The notes under the pieces are model-generated. The model was not told where the DNA came from. It searched no databases and saw only the letters and a list, made by a program, of their open reading frames with translations. A stretch of DNA of 64,000 nt from Planctomicrobium sp051465645 (GTDB lineage Bacteria > Planctomycetota > Planctomycetia > Planctomycetales > Planctomycetaceae): contig NZ_CP195790.1 of NCBI RefSeq assembly GCF_051465645.1, positions 3,286,001 through 3,350,000 of the forward strand. The letters are read 5' to 3'. Both the position numbers and the translations under genes were made by a program. The stretch's first letter is position 1. Every line of letters begins with the position of its first letter. Of this stretch, positions 28,849 through 36,720 are shown one piece after another.

Positions 28849-31014
28849 TCATGCGGTGTACTCGGTCCCGCATCGTTCGGGATTACCGAGATCCTCTCCT
28901 GTCTCGCCCGCCGAAGGTGGCGCGAGACGGGTCCGCAGCAGTTCCATCAAGTCTTCACCCGTCGGGTAGCGTAGAGCCGCCGTTCGCGATGTCCTGAGTT
29001 GATCGAGGTTGTAATTGAACAATCCCTCGAACAATTCATCGACGCTGGTGAAGCCGCGAAGGCTGTAATGAACAACGCAAGCTCCGGCGTCGATGTTGTC
29101 GCAGAAGAACGTCACCGAATCCGGATTAAGCTGGCCGATTTTTTCACGCAGTTCCGTGCGATAGACAGCCGCGATGGGAGGCAAGACATAAATCGTGATC
29201 GGCTTGTCACGGCGAACGAAGGCTCCATGTGGAGGAGCCTTATACGTCGATTCGCCAAAGACGATCTGTTCCGCGATATCGTCGACCTTCGCCTGTGGGG
29301 CCGAACAGATGCTGGCCAGCCCATTTAGCGTCACCCCTGTCGCCAGGTCGCACAGCCCAATGGCTTGTTCCGCGACGGGCCGTGTTGCCAGTTGCATCAA
29401 TTCCGAGAAAACTCCCCGAACGCCATGACAGGTGATGAGCGTTCCGTTGAAGGTCTCTCTTCCTCGGGGAATGAACCGTTGCAGCATGGCCTTGATTTGA
29501 GCGAAGCGGCGTTCGAGATGCTCGTGCTCGGTGGAAACACTCAAGCACGCTTCATTCAATGTGGCCCTTTTGGCCTCCCAAATCGCGAGTTCATCGCTGG
29601 CTGTCCGCAGATCTTCTCCGGCATCGGCCAGTTCTTTGATCAGCGAACTGAGGCTCTTGAACCAACCCGCTCCTTGGCACAACGCAGCGTGCGTCTTAAT
29701 CACCAGATGTTCCAGCCGGGTCACCTCGGCAGACCAGTCGTGGTGCTGTTCCGCGATTTCTTGAGCATCGGCATTCAACGTCAAATCGAATGTGCGGAGC
29801 AGCGTTAATCGGTGCAATGCGGAATTGGTTTCCGTGGGATAGCTGACGAAATATTCCTCCAGCTTTCGGACGTTGAATTCTCCCTCCGGTCCGAGGTCGT
29901 AAAACAAATCTTCCTCGTGCCGCTCTCCCGGTTTGCGGAACGCCGTGATGATTTCATCGCCGGTCAAGTTCTTGGCCCGGTTCACAATGTCGTCAATCGA
30001 CAATCGATTGAGAGCCGTGCGATTGTCTTCCCATCGCCGCGACCGAATGAGCGAAGGATCGGTTGTCACATTCTCCATGAGCTGATCGAAATCCATATCG
30101 AGGTTGCTGGCGACCGTCGGCAGAATCTCAGTCTGGTCGATAATCCGACGGAAGAACGCCTCTCGGCTGAAAACATTACCCAACGGACCGGATGTGGAGT
30201 GATTGGGGCTGATGAGACTGCGATACTCTTCGACTTCACTGGCGTGAATCGCCTGATAGTCCAGCAGCATCAACTGAGTTCGAAGCTGATGCCGATTCCC
30301 CAGCGGCGGAAGTTCCACCAAATCCAGGTACATGGGCATGCGTTCGAGCCGAGGATCATCCTTTGTGGTGATCATCAGCAGAAAGCTGACCAACGTCGCG
30401 GCGGCACTTTGCCCCGCCGTCTTACTGAGTTTCGTGAACGTCAAGGGTCCGAGGAGATCAAACGTCACCAGCACGGGAATATTCAAGGCGGCGAGCCCGT
30501 GGAGGACAAACAGCGTCAAGACGAGGGTCGCTCCCGCGCCAGTCCCTCCGGAGTAGCTGACAATCGGCCGGACGCGAATGCTTTCAGGTCTCGCATTCGT
30601 CTTCTGGATCATGTCCGAGACAACGTCGTGCAAGAAGCCGTCGAATTCAGCCGAAGCCCCCATCTGTTCCGCGGCAACCGCTGCGGCTGCGGGACTCGCA
30701 CCGCAACCAATTCGAGCGGGCATCGAAGCGACGTGCTTGACGGCGGAAGCAAATGGCTCTTTGGCATTTCGAAAAAGGGTTGCCAAAGTTTCATTGTCAC
30801 CGAGCGAAAACATGTGAACGCCCCAGCGACGGTATTCGGCGGTGACTTTCCGCATTTCCTCGGCGTTGTCGACGACGACGACAATCGCATTGAGAATCTT
30901 CGCCAGGAAGCGAACCAGCGGACGACGGGAGCCACCCACCACAATGAACACCGTATATTCGGTGTCATTGGGCAGGGTGTCGTTGGCAGTGCGTGGAATC
31001 GTGATCAGAGTCAT
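28849..31014 (-). CDS. Tubulin/FtsZ-superfamily-like GTPase, large form
   Basis: 721 residues. The region around residues 151-170 reads IVSYSGGTGAGATLVLTLFV, matching the glycine-rich GTP-phosphate-binding signature of tubulin and FtsZ (GGTGxG). The N-terminus has VFIVVGGSRRPLVRFL and VVVVDNAEEM, in the places of the first nucleotide loop and following strand. At 721 residues it is twice FtsZ or TubZ and resembles the large bacterial 'tubulin-like' proteins. The C-terminal half includes helical segments (LIKELADAGEDLRTASDEL). It would form GTP-dependent filaments in the cytoplasm. The vWA gene follows downstream. A role in plasmid positioning, transfer or membrane remodelling is inference. 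Confidence 0.8.
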   Translation of the reverse strand: MTLITIPRTANDTLPNDTEYTVFIVVGGSRRPLVRFLAKILNAIVVVVDNAEEMRKVTAEYRRWGVHMFSLGDNETLATLFRNAKEPFASAVKHVASMPARIGCGASPAAAAVAAEQMGASAEFDGFLHDVVSDMIQKTNARPESIRVRPIVSYSGGTGAGATLVLTLFVLHGLAALNIPVLVTFDLLGPLTFTKLSKTAGQSAAATLVSFLLMITTKDDPRLERMPMYLDLVELPPLGNRHQLRTQLMLLDYQAIHASEVEEYRSLISPNHSTSGPLGNVFSREAFFRRIIDQTEILPTVASNLDMDFDQLMENVTTDPSLIRSRRWEDNRTALNRLSIDDIVNRAKNLTGDEIITAFRKPGERHEEDLFYDLGPEGEFNVRKLEEYFVSYPTETNSALHRLTLLRTFDLTLNADAQEIAEQHHDWSAEVTRLEHLVIKTHAALCQGAGWFKSLSSLIKELADAGEDLRTASDELAIWEAKRATLNEACLSVSTEHEHLERRFAQIKAMLQRFIPRGRETFNGTLITCHGVRGVFSELMQLATRPVAEQAIGLCDLATGVTLNGLASICSAPQAKVDDIAEQIVFGESTYKAPPHGAFVRRDKPITIYVLPPIAAVYRTELREKIGQLNPDSVTFFCDNIDAGACVVHYSLRGFTSVDELFEGLFNYNLDQLRTSRTAALRYPTGEDLMELLRTRLAPPSAGETGEDLGNPERCGTEYTA

Positions 31015-31130
31015 AATCGTGCAGTCCTATTGGCAAGAGCAAAACCATGCGCGATGGCGACATGCCATCCGCGTAACCGAGAGTGCGTGAGCCTTGCTGC
31101 GGTGAAAGCCGCAGTCATCAAGCCCTATGT

Positions 31131-32063
31131 TTATTGAGTCGAGACGGGAGCAAACACCGCCGCGATATGTTCAAAGGCGCGCGCGAACTTCTTGGCGTCT
31201 GGCATCTGCGGAGCCATGTAGACAAAGAGGCTGCGCGTGGGGAGCGAGCGATGGCTTTCCGTGCCTCTCTCGCAAAACGTGACGGTCAATGGCTTCGGAG
31301 TGATCGCGACAGGAAACCAGAACAGATCCCCCGGCAGCGAGAGCGTCGATTCCGGCAGGCAGATGATCGCCTCCTGCAACACCCCACGAGCCATCTCGCT
31401 TCTCGCTTTTTCATACCAGGCGATCGCGTCGGTCTCGTGACCTGGGCAGATCCAGGCGGTCCCCTCCCAGGGATTTGCCTCTGACAAGCCGTCCTCTTTG
31501 GCAGAGTAATTGATCTCTGCAACGGACGGGCGTTCGAGGTCCGTGAGCGCACAAGGGTCACATTGAATCGTGCCCAAAACCTTTTTCACCGCAGCGATCA
31601 CCGCCGCAGGAGACTCCCAGTCGTTGGGATCTGGAGGCGCGTTGAGGTTTCTCGAACCGATGTTGGAGCAGGTGTTGCTGACGTTGACGCTTTCAGAAAA
31701 CTCCACGAGGACGGGAGTCTCCAAATAATCTTCCAGGTCCTTGGTGGACTTGTATTCCAGTTCGCGATGGCGAATGAGATCCAGAAACGCATTGGCCTTG
31801 GCCATGTAGCGTTGAGCCGTTCGAACTCCCAACCCGGTGCTTGGCTCAAAGTTTTTCTCAAGCCAAGGCTTGAATTGACCATGCTTCAGAGAGTCTTTGA
31901 TTTTCTGTAGCAACACGCCGCAGAGAATCATGGTTTTCAATCCATCAAGTCCAATCGTGAGGAACTTCTGATGGAGCTTGAGCACCCGCTTCCGTAACAA
32001 GGCAATTTCCTCCTCGGGCGGAGCCACAATCAATTCGGCTTTGGTCTCTTCCGGCTTCCGCAT
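31131..32063 (-). CDS. DUF3102-like / phage Dam-methylase-like fusion lacking the catalytic motif
   Basis: 310 residues. The N-terminal half (LHQKFLTIGLDGLKTMILCG, then GVRTAQRYMAKANAFLDL) resembles DUF3102 proteins of plasmids and phages. The C-terminal half follows the layout of phage-type DNA N6-adenine methylases (WESPAAVIAAVKKVLGTIQC, DPCALTDLERPS, then WEGTAWICPGHETDAIAWYE). Where active enzymes have NPPY or DPPY before such a Trp/Lys segment, this protein has CPGH, so methylation is unlikely. The ATG at 32063 has an AGGAGA site. It might bind DNA without modifying it, perhaps as a regulator. The family calls are from memory of patterns. Confidence 0.6.
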   Translation of the reverse strand: MRKPEETKAELIVAPPEEEIALLRKRVLKLHQKFLTIGLDGLKTMILCGVLLQKIKDSLKHGQFKPWLEKNFEPSTGLGVRTAQRYMAKANAFLDLIRHRELEYKSTKDLEDYLETPVLVEFSESVNVSNTCSNIGSRNLNAPPDPNDWESPAAVIAAVKKVLGTIQCDPCALTDLERPSVAEINYSAKEDGLSEANPWEGTAWICPGHETDAIAWYEKARSEMARGVLQEAIICLPESTLSLPGDLFWFPVAITPKPLTVTFCERGTESHRSLPTRSLFVYMAPQMPDAKKFARAFEHIAAVFAPVSTQ

Positions 32064-32186
32064 CGCATCGTCTCCTGATCAGATCATGTGAGTTCAGGAG
32101 CTGCGTCTTGCTTCCCCTTGACAGGAGATCGCGGGAGACAAAAACTTTGGCCAATGGGCTGAAAGATTTTCTCAGAAAGTTCGAAG

Positions 32187-32918
32187 ATGGCAGCGTCGCG
32201 CAAGGATTCCGCCCCGAGCGAAGAGAGTTCGCAGGCGGAACAAAGGTCCGTCACGAAGCACCTCCACGAGACCTTTGAAACGGGAGGGATGTCCGAGCGC
32301 CTCTACGAATTTCTGAAAGTCGAGTTGGACGACATGATCGGAGGGAGATTGGCCCGGATACCGGGTGGCTCGAAATATCTGGAAGACATCCGTCAAAATA
32401 CGGCCATCGGGGGATGGTTGGGGGCCAAGAAGCGACGATTTGCTTCGCGCGTCGATTTCCTCCGGTTTTGCGTTGCCGTCGCGAAATGTCGAATCGCCGA
32501 TCTGGCCCGAAAGAAATTCGGCGCGACCGGTGAAGGGAGTCATACGCATCTGCCGCCCGAAGCCCTGGAGAATGTTGCGGACCCCAAGAGCCTGCCGAAT
32601 CCGGAACGGGAGATCTGCCATGACTTGGTGAAATTCGCCAAGGATCTCGTCGAGCAGGAACAAGATTTAGCAAAGCAAGCGGCGCTCTCCGTTTGGATTG
32701 AGAATGTTTGCGAGACCGACGGTGCCGGTCGCATTTCCGCCCGCGAAGTTCGTCAGACGCTCGAAGAGAATTTCGAAGTGAAAGTTCCCTCCATTCGGAG
32801 CGTGGCTCGCTGGATTGAGCACTTTTCGGCGGAGTTTAAAGACCACTTCGTAGAGAAGTATGGAGCCTCATTTGCGAATGAACTCCGGATACTTTTGGAA
32901 CAGCCACCCGCCGAATGA
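32187..32918 (+). CDS. Possible ECF-type sigma factor-like regulator
   Basis: 243 residues, transcribed divergently from the methylase-like gene. RVDFLRFCVAVAKCRIADLA, followed by RKK, recalls sigma region 2 (core binding and -10 recognition). ISAREVRQTLEENFEVKVPS, followed by IRSVARWI, looks like a C-terminal helix-turn-helix. The middle is rich in Pro and Glu. If correct it would direct RNA polymerase to plasmid promoters. Similarity is partial, so a non-sigma DNA-binding protein is also possible. A hairpin about 80 bases after the stop may end the transcript. Confidence 0.45.
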   Translation: MAASRKDSAPSEESSQAEQRSVTKHLHETFETGGMSERLYEFLKVELDDMIGGRLARIPGGSKYLEDIRQNTAIGGWLGAKKRRFASRVDFLRFCVAVAKCRIADLARKKFGATGEGSHTHLPPEALENVADPKSLPNPEREICHDLVKFAKDLVEQEQDLAKQAALSVWIENVCETDGAGRISAREVRQTLEENFEVKVPSIRSVARWIEHFSAEFKDHFVEKYGASFANELRILLEQPPAE

Positions 32919-33483
32919 ATGGGCAACTCAGCGAAAACGGGATCGCGCGTGTTGGAGGAGGCTGCTGGATGGTCTTGAAAACCATTCTGTGATGACGAAC
33001 AGCACTGCCGGGCGACTCTCGTCTCCAGGCAGTGCCGTTTCAGGGTTCTAGCCACCGTTCATCAGTTCAACGCACAATGGCAACGCGGGCAAATACGACA
33101 TCGGTGTCGTTTTCGTTCCCATCCGAACCAGCCAACGATGATCTCGAACCAAGCGGGCTTGGGCCTCAGTAGTAATCCCCCTCTTCGTTGAAACATCGGA
33201 AGTGCTGGTCCTGATCGTCGTTGTCCCATCTGTCTCTGCGGTGACACTTGATCCATCAGAATGTCCGTCCTTCTTTGGATCATCTGAAGTTCGTCACCGT
33301 GCGCGACCATGCGATACACGACATTCGCAGGCATTCCTGAACTCATCACACACCTAACCTTCTGCTGGAACCACGATTCCTTTCGGATTAACCCTTGGAC
33401 CATCCAACGGCATCCGGCTCTCTGGAGCATCAGGCACCGAGAGAACCCGAAACCGCCGACGCGAAGGATCTGGTGATGACCAG
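32919..33483. other. Intergenic region between sigma-like and partition genes
   Basis: About 560 bases. It contains one inverted repeat (33002-33035). Frames on both strands overlap each other and show no domain, so I annotate no gene. Confidence 0.5.
33002..33035 (+). terminator. Terminator-like hairpin after the sigma-like gene
   Basis: GCACTGCC (33002-33009) is perfectly repeated in inverse at 33028-33035. A short, imperfect T-rich stretch follows on the plus strand. Confidence 0.45.
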
Positions 33484-33921
33484 TTACAGATACCCGTTGT
33501 CGATCAACCATTCCGTGATCGCCACTTCGGCAATCTCCTGTACGGTCGCGGGTTGGGCTCCACGTAATCTTTGTTCCAGTCCGGCCCGTTTCAGTGCGGC
33601 GGCTGTGGCGGGCTGTAACCGTGTCGTCAACGGAGCCAACAAATTGGCCATACCCACTCCCGAAGAAGTTCGGCCAGTCTCGTGATCGACCCGAGTCCGG
33701 GCTTTTGTCCGACGGGACGTGGAGGGACTTCGCAGATCGACCTTGTCAGACGCTGGGGCCTCTGGTTCCGATCGTTCCCGCTCCTCGGGTTGGACGACCG
33801 CTTCCGCCGGTGCCGGTACGCTCGTCGCCACCGATTCCACGGCCTGGGGAGTCCCCTGAATGAACGCCACTTTGCTCGGACTCAGCGACAAGGCCTCTCC
33901 TAAAGATCTGCGATTAACCAT
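33484..33921 (-). CDS. Partition partner protein downstream of ParA (ParB-like role)
   Basis: 145 residues from the ATG at 33921, which is preceded by AGGAGG inside the end of parA; the genes overlap by eight bases. The middle is a disordered Pro/Glu/Ser-rich linker. The C-terminus (TAAALKRAGLEQRLRGAQ, then TVQEIAEVAITEWLIDNGYL) is helix-rich and resembles small DNA-binding plasmid proteins. Position right after a small ParA is the standard place for the centromere-binding partner. No ParB family motif was recognised, so the role rests on context. Confidence 0.6.
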   Translation of the reverse strand: MVNRRSLGEALSLSPSKVAFIQGTPQAVESVATSVPAPAEAVVQPEERERSEPEAPASDKVDLRSPSTSRRTKARTRVDHETGRTSSGVGMANLLAPLTTRLQPATAAALKRAGLEQRLRGAQPATVQEIAEVAITEWLIDNGYL

Positions 33922-34591
33922 TTGCAACCTCCTGTTGTTGCGACAATGTCATTAACTTTTGCAGGTTCTCTCCCAGCAATTCACGAAACAGTGCATCGAT
34001 CTCAGCCGCAGCCGTTTGTCCCTTTTTGCCGAGACGCGTGACACAACTCCCCTGTCCGACCGCGTCACGGTACGCTTGCAGGTCACGGATCACGGTGTCC
34101 GCAACCTGCACCCCCAGTGAAGGGGCAGCGGCTTTCAACTCCCGCGAGATGGAGTCCCGTGTTTTCATCTTGTTCAGAACAATCCGCCCCTCGGGGCGAC
34201 CGCCGTTAATCCCCTGGGCAAATCTCAGCACGTCGGACGCCTGCTGGACCGACCGCAAATCAAGCAGGGAAGGCGTCAGAGGCAGAATTGCCAAGTCGCA
34301 CAGAATCAGCAGGGTGCGCGAAAGATCGTCGAGCCCTGCCGGACCATCGGCCACGACCAGATCGCACGTCCTACGCGCGTCTGTGACCGCAGAAAGGCAC
34401 TCCTCGGGGGTATCCGCAACCCGGATCGTGATACCAGGCTCCGCTTCCGCGACCCATTGGGATGACGAACGCTGTTTGTCCGTATCGACAAGGGCCGTCC
34501 GAATGCCCTGGTCGAATGCCCAAACCGCGAGGTGGGTCGCCAGGGTGCTTTTTCCGACACCTCCTTTGGAATTTGCGAACGTGATCATCAT
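33914..34591 (-). CDS. parA: ParA-type plasmid partition ATPase
   Basis: 225 residues, the short form without an N-terminal DNA-binding domain (type Ib). The deviant Walker A motif is KGGVGKST near residue 9, with the switch region VDTDKQRSSSQW and the Walker B-type VVADGPAGLD. It would move plasmid copies along the nucleoid in the presence of its partner. A repeat-rich stretch lies directly upstream and could be the centromere. Its presence supports a plasmid origin for the segment. Confidence 0.9.
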   Translation of the reverse strand: MMITFANSKGGVGKSTLATHLAVWAFDQGIRTALVDTDKQRSSSQWVAEAEPGITIRVADTPEECLSAVTDARRTCDLVVADGPAGLDDLSRTLLILCDLAILPLTPSLLDLRSVQQASDVLRFAQGINGGRPEGRIVLNKMKTRDSISRELKAAAPSLGVQVADTVIRDLQAYRDAVGQGSCVTRLGKKGQTAAAEIDALFRELLGENLQKLMTLSQQQEVANG

Positions 34592-34905
34592 CGGAAGCGA
34601 CCATAGCGCGACGCTGGAAAGCTGACAAGCAGGCTTTTTTGCAAGCCTTCAAACAGTCATTCCGCCCAGCTTGCCGAGCAACTGGCCGTCATTCCAGCAA
34701 TGCCGCTGGCTTGTCCGCCAACAAGCCGCACATCCCGCTTGCCTGCCGCGTTGTCTTCCAACAGGCCATGATGTCAGCAAGTCAGCCAGCAATCCTGTTT
34801 GCGGGAAAGTCAGTCCTCTTGCTGTCAAAGGAAAGGTGCTTGCGCGCGAGAGACGCTTTCAGGTAGCGTGACCGAATTCAGTTCAAGCCGGTTAAAGTTT
34901 CGCTC
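34592..34905. other. Repeat-rich region upstream of parA (possible centromere)
   Basis: About 300 bases with no convincing gene. Short sequences such as GCTTG and CAAGC, CCAGCAA and GTCATTCC recur irregularly on both strands, including an AGGCTT/AAGCCT hairpin near 34632. Type Ib partition sites often lie here, but I see no strict period. Confidence 0.35.
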
Positions 34906-35077
34906 TACCGTGAAATGAGGCGGCCAGGACTGGAGCAGGTTGATGTGCGTCGTGACAGGAGAATGATCGGTAACGTGATTTGAGGCGGCCTTACCGTGAA
35001 GCGAGGCGGTAAAGTACCGTGAAATGAAGCGGCGGTTACCGTGAAATGAGGCGGGAATGTACCGTGTCTTGAGGCGG
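34906..35077 (+). repeat. Replication origin iterons, six 18-bp copies
   Basis: Direct copies close to TACCGTGAAATGAGGCGG begin at 34906, 34971, 34992, 35015, 35037 and 35060. The last five are 21-23 bases apart, about two helical turns; the first is 65 bases from the second, leaving room for degenerate copies. An A/T-richer tract (about 35120-35160) separates them from the rep gene. This is the classic layout of an iteron-controlled plasmid origin. Confidence 0.9.
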
Positions 35078-35200
35078 CATTTTTCCTGATTTCACGAATC
35101 ACGGTGATGAGTTACGATCCGGTAAAGTATTAAATGTTGATCCAAAAAGAACAAAACAGCAGGGTGTTGCTTCTTTTTTGAAAAGCGAATTCAGGAGTCT

Positions 35201-36616
35201 GTGAACCAAACGAAGCGGGAACACCAAGCGACGGTCATTCAACTGGATGAATATGATCGCTCGTTAGGAACAGATGAACTTAATCTGGCGGAGTTCCCGT
35301 TGGCATCGCTGGCCTCTCGCAATGAAACGGGTCAGAACACGCTGCTCTTTGAAGACACGATCTTCGATGAAGGGGCCAACAAGCAAGTCGAGCGAACCGT
35401 GGTGATTGCGGGGAGCGATCACTTCGGCCTCCCCACCTCCACCGACAGTGACATCCTTCTGCTGCTCGTCCATCTCACGAATGTCCGCAACGGCCTCAAA
35501 GAGAAGCGAGTGGAGTTTTCTCGCTACGAGCTGATCAAATTCCTCGGCTGGGCGCAGGACGGTCGCTCCTACAAACGGCTCGATGAAGCGCTGCAGAAAT
35601 GGACCTCGGTGACGTTGCATTTCAAGCATGCCTGGTGGGACCGATCGCGGAAGAACTGGAAATCGAGATCGTTCCACGTCATTGAGACGTTGGAACTTCG
35701 CAGCCGCGATGAAATTCAGGACGAAGGTCGGTCCTCGTTCACTTGGAACGATGTGATGTTCGAAAGTTTCCAGGCGGGAAATCTGAAGCGAATCGATCTG
35801 GGCGTGTACTTCAATCTGAAACTCGCCGCCGCGAAACAGATGTACCGATTTCTGGATAAACGGTTTTACAAGAAAGCGTGTCTCGAATTTGATCTCCGGG
35901 ATTTTGCGACCGAGCATATTGGCCTGGGCCGTCGCTATGACAGCTACGGTCTGAAACGAAAACTCCGTCCCGCGTTGAAGGAACTCGAAGAGATCGGCTT
36001 TATCGCTCCGTGCAAAACCGAAGAACGGTTTCGCTGTGTCGCCCCCGGAAAATGGATGATCGCGATTCAGAAAGGATCGGGAGCAGCGGCGCAGAGAGAT
36101 TCGACAATCGTCAAGGAATTGACGAGCCGTGGAGTGAATCGCAAAGTCGCCCGCGAACTCGGCTCTCAATTCTCCGAAGAACAGATACAACAAAAGCTCC
36201 GTCTCCACGATTCGTTGATTCATGCCCAGGATCGACGAATCAGCCGAAACCCTGCCGGATTCCTGACAGCGGCCATCAGGCACGATTACCAGGAGCCGCC
36301 GGGGGAGAAGCCGCGTCGCGTGCCGTCATTTCAAAGAGGTGCTTCAGCGCAGTCCCGAAGGGTGAGTGTTTCCCCGAAACAGGACGGGGCAACAATTCCG
36401 ATTGATAAGTCACAACAAGATGCGTTTCAAAAGCACTGGAACGCACTGACTATCGAAGACCGGACTCGACTGGAGCGGGATGCGCTACAACAGGCCCCTC
36501 GATTTCATCGCGAGACCTTAAAACGGCTGGAAGCCACGGAGCACGCCTTGCTGCCGGAAATGCGGATGCAGCTCGTCCGGGAGTACTGGCGAAAGACCCC
36601 GCGAGAAAAGTCTTAA
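35201..36616 (+). CDS. Plasmid replication initiator (RepA-like, iteron-binding)
   Basis: 471 residues starting at a GTG with an upstream AGGAG. The N-terminal two-thirds read as tandem winged-helix domains (VHLTNVRNGLKEKRVEFSRY, GRSYKRLDEALQKWTSVTL, QMYRFLDKRFYKKACLEFDL, KLRPALKELEEIGFI), the pattern of 'replication initiator protein A'. The C-terminus has REPRO-like basic segments ending in a helix. It should bind the iterons just upstream, open the origin and autoregulate. Whether it still fires in the integrated state is unknown. Confidence 0.85.
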   Translation: MNQTKREHQATVIQLDEYDRSLGTDELNLAEFPLASLASRNETGQNTLLFEDTIFDEGANKQVERTVVIAGSDHFGLPTSTDSDILLLLVHLTNVRNGLKEKRVEFSRYELIKFLGWAQDGRSYKRLDEALQKWTSVTLHFKHAWWDRSRKNWKSRSFHVIETLELRSRDEIQDEGRSSFTWNDVMFESFQAGNLKRIDLGVYFNLKLAAAKQMYRFLDKRFYKKACLEFDLRDFATEHIGLGRRYDSYGLKRKLRPALKELEEIGFIAPCKTEERFRCVAPGKWMIAIQKGSGAAAQRDSTIVKELTSRGVNRKVARELGSQFSEEQIQQKLRLHDSLIHAQDRRISRNPAGFLTAAIRHDYQEPPGEKPRRVPSFQRGASAQSRRVSVSPKQDGATIPIDKSQQDAFQKHWNALTIEDRTRLERDALQQAPRFHRETLKRLEATEHALLPEMRMQLVREYWRKTPREKS

Positions 36617-36653
36617 CCCGACAGATCATGTCCATTGCAGACGCCATCACTGT

Positions 36654-36674
36654 GATGCGAGTCATGCCTCAACA
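36654..36674 (+). repeat. Partial third copy of direct repeat A
   Basis: The first 21 bases of repeat A recur here in the same orientation with one change (GAGTCATG in place of GAGCCATG), just after the rep gene and before the structured-RNA tract. Confidence 0.6.
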
Positions 36675-36720
36675 AATCCATTCCCGATGCCGACGCGATT
36701 CCCATGTGTCTCTCAAAAAG

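Noticed and set aside
29812..31137. 441-codon plus-strand open frame
   Set aside because: Antisense to the tubulin-like gene, with no recognisable motif; a shadow of its GC-rich third positions.
33062..33511. 149-codon minus-strand open frame after the partition genes
   Set aside because: Overlaps the end of the partition partner gene, has odd composition and no recognisable domain; left as intergenic.
35264..36283. 339-codon minus-strand open frame
   Set aside because: Antisense to the Rep gene; no domain and the iterons point to Rep as the real gene.
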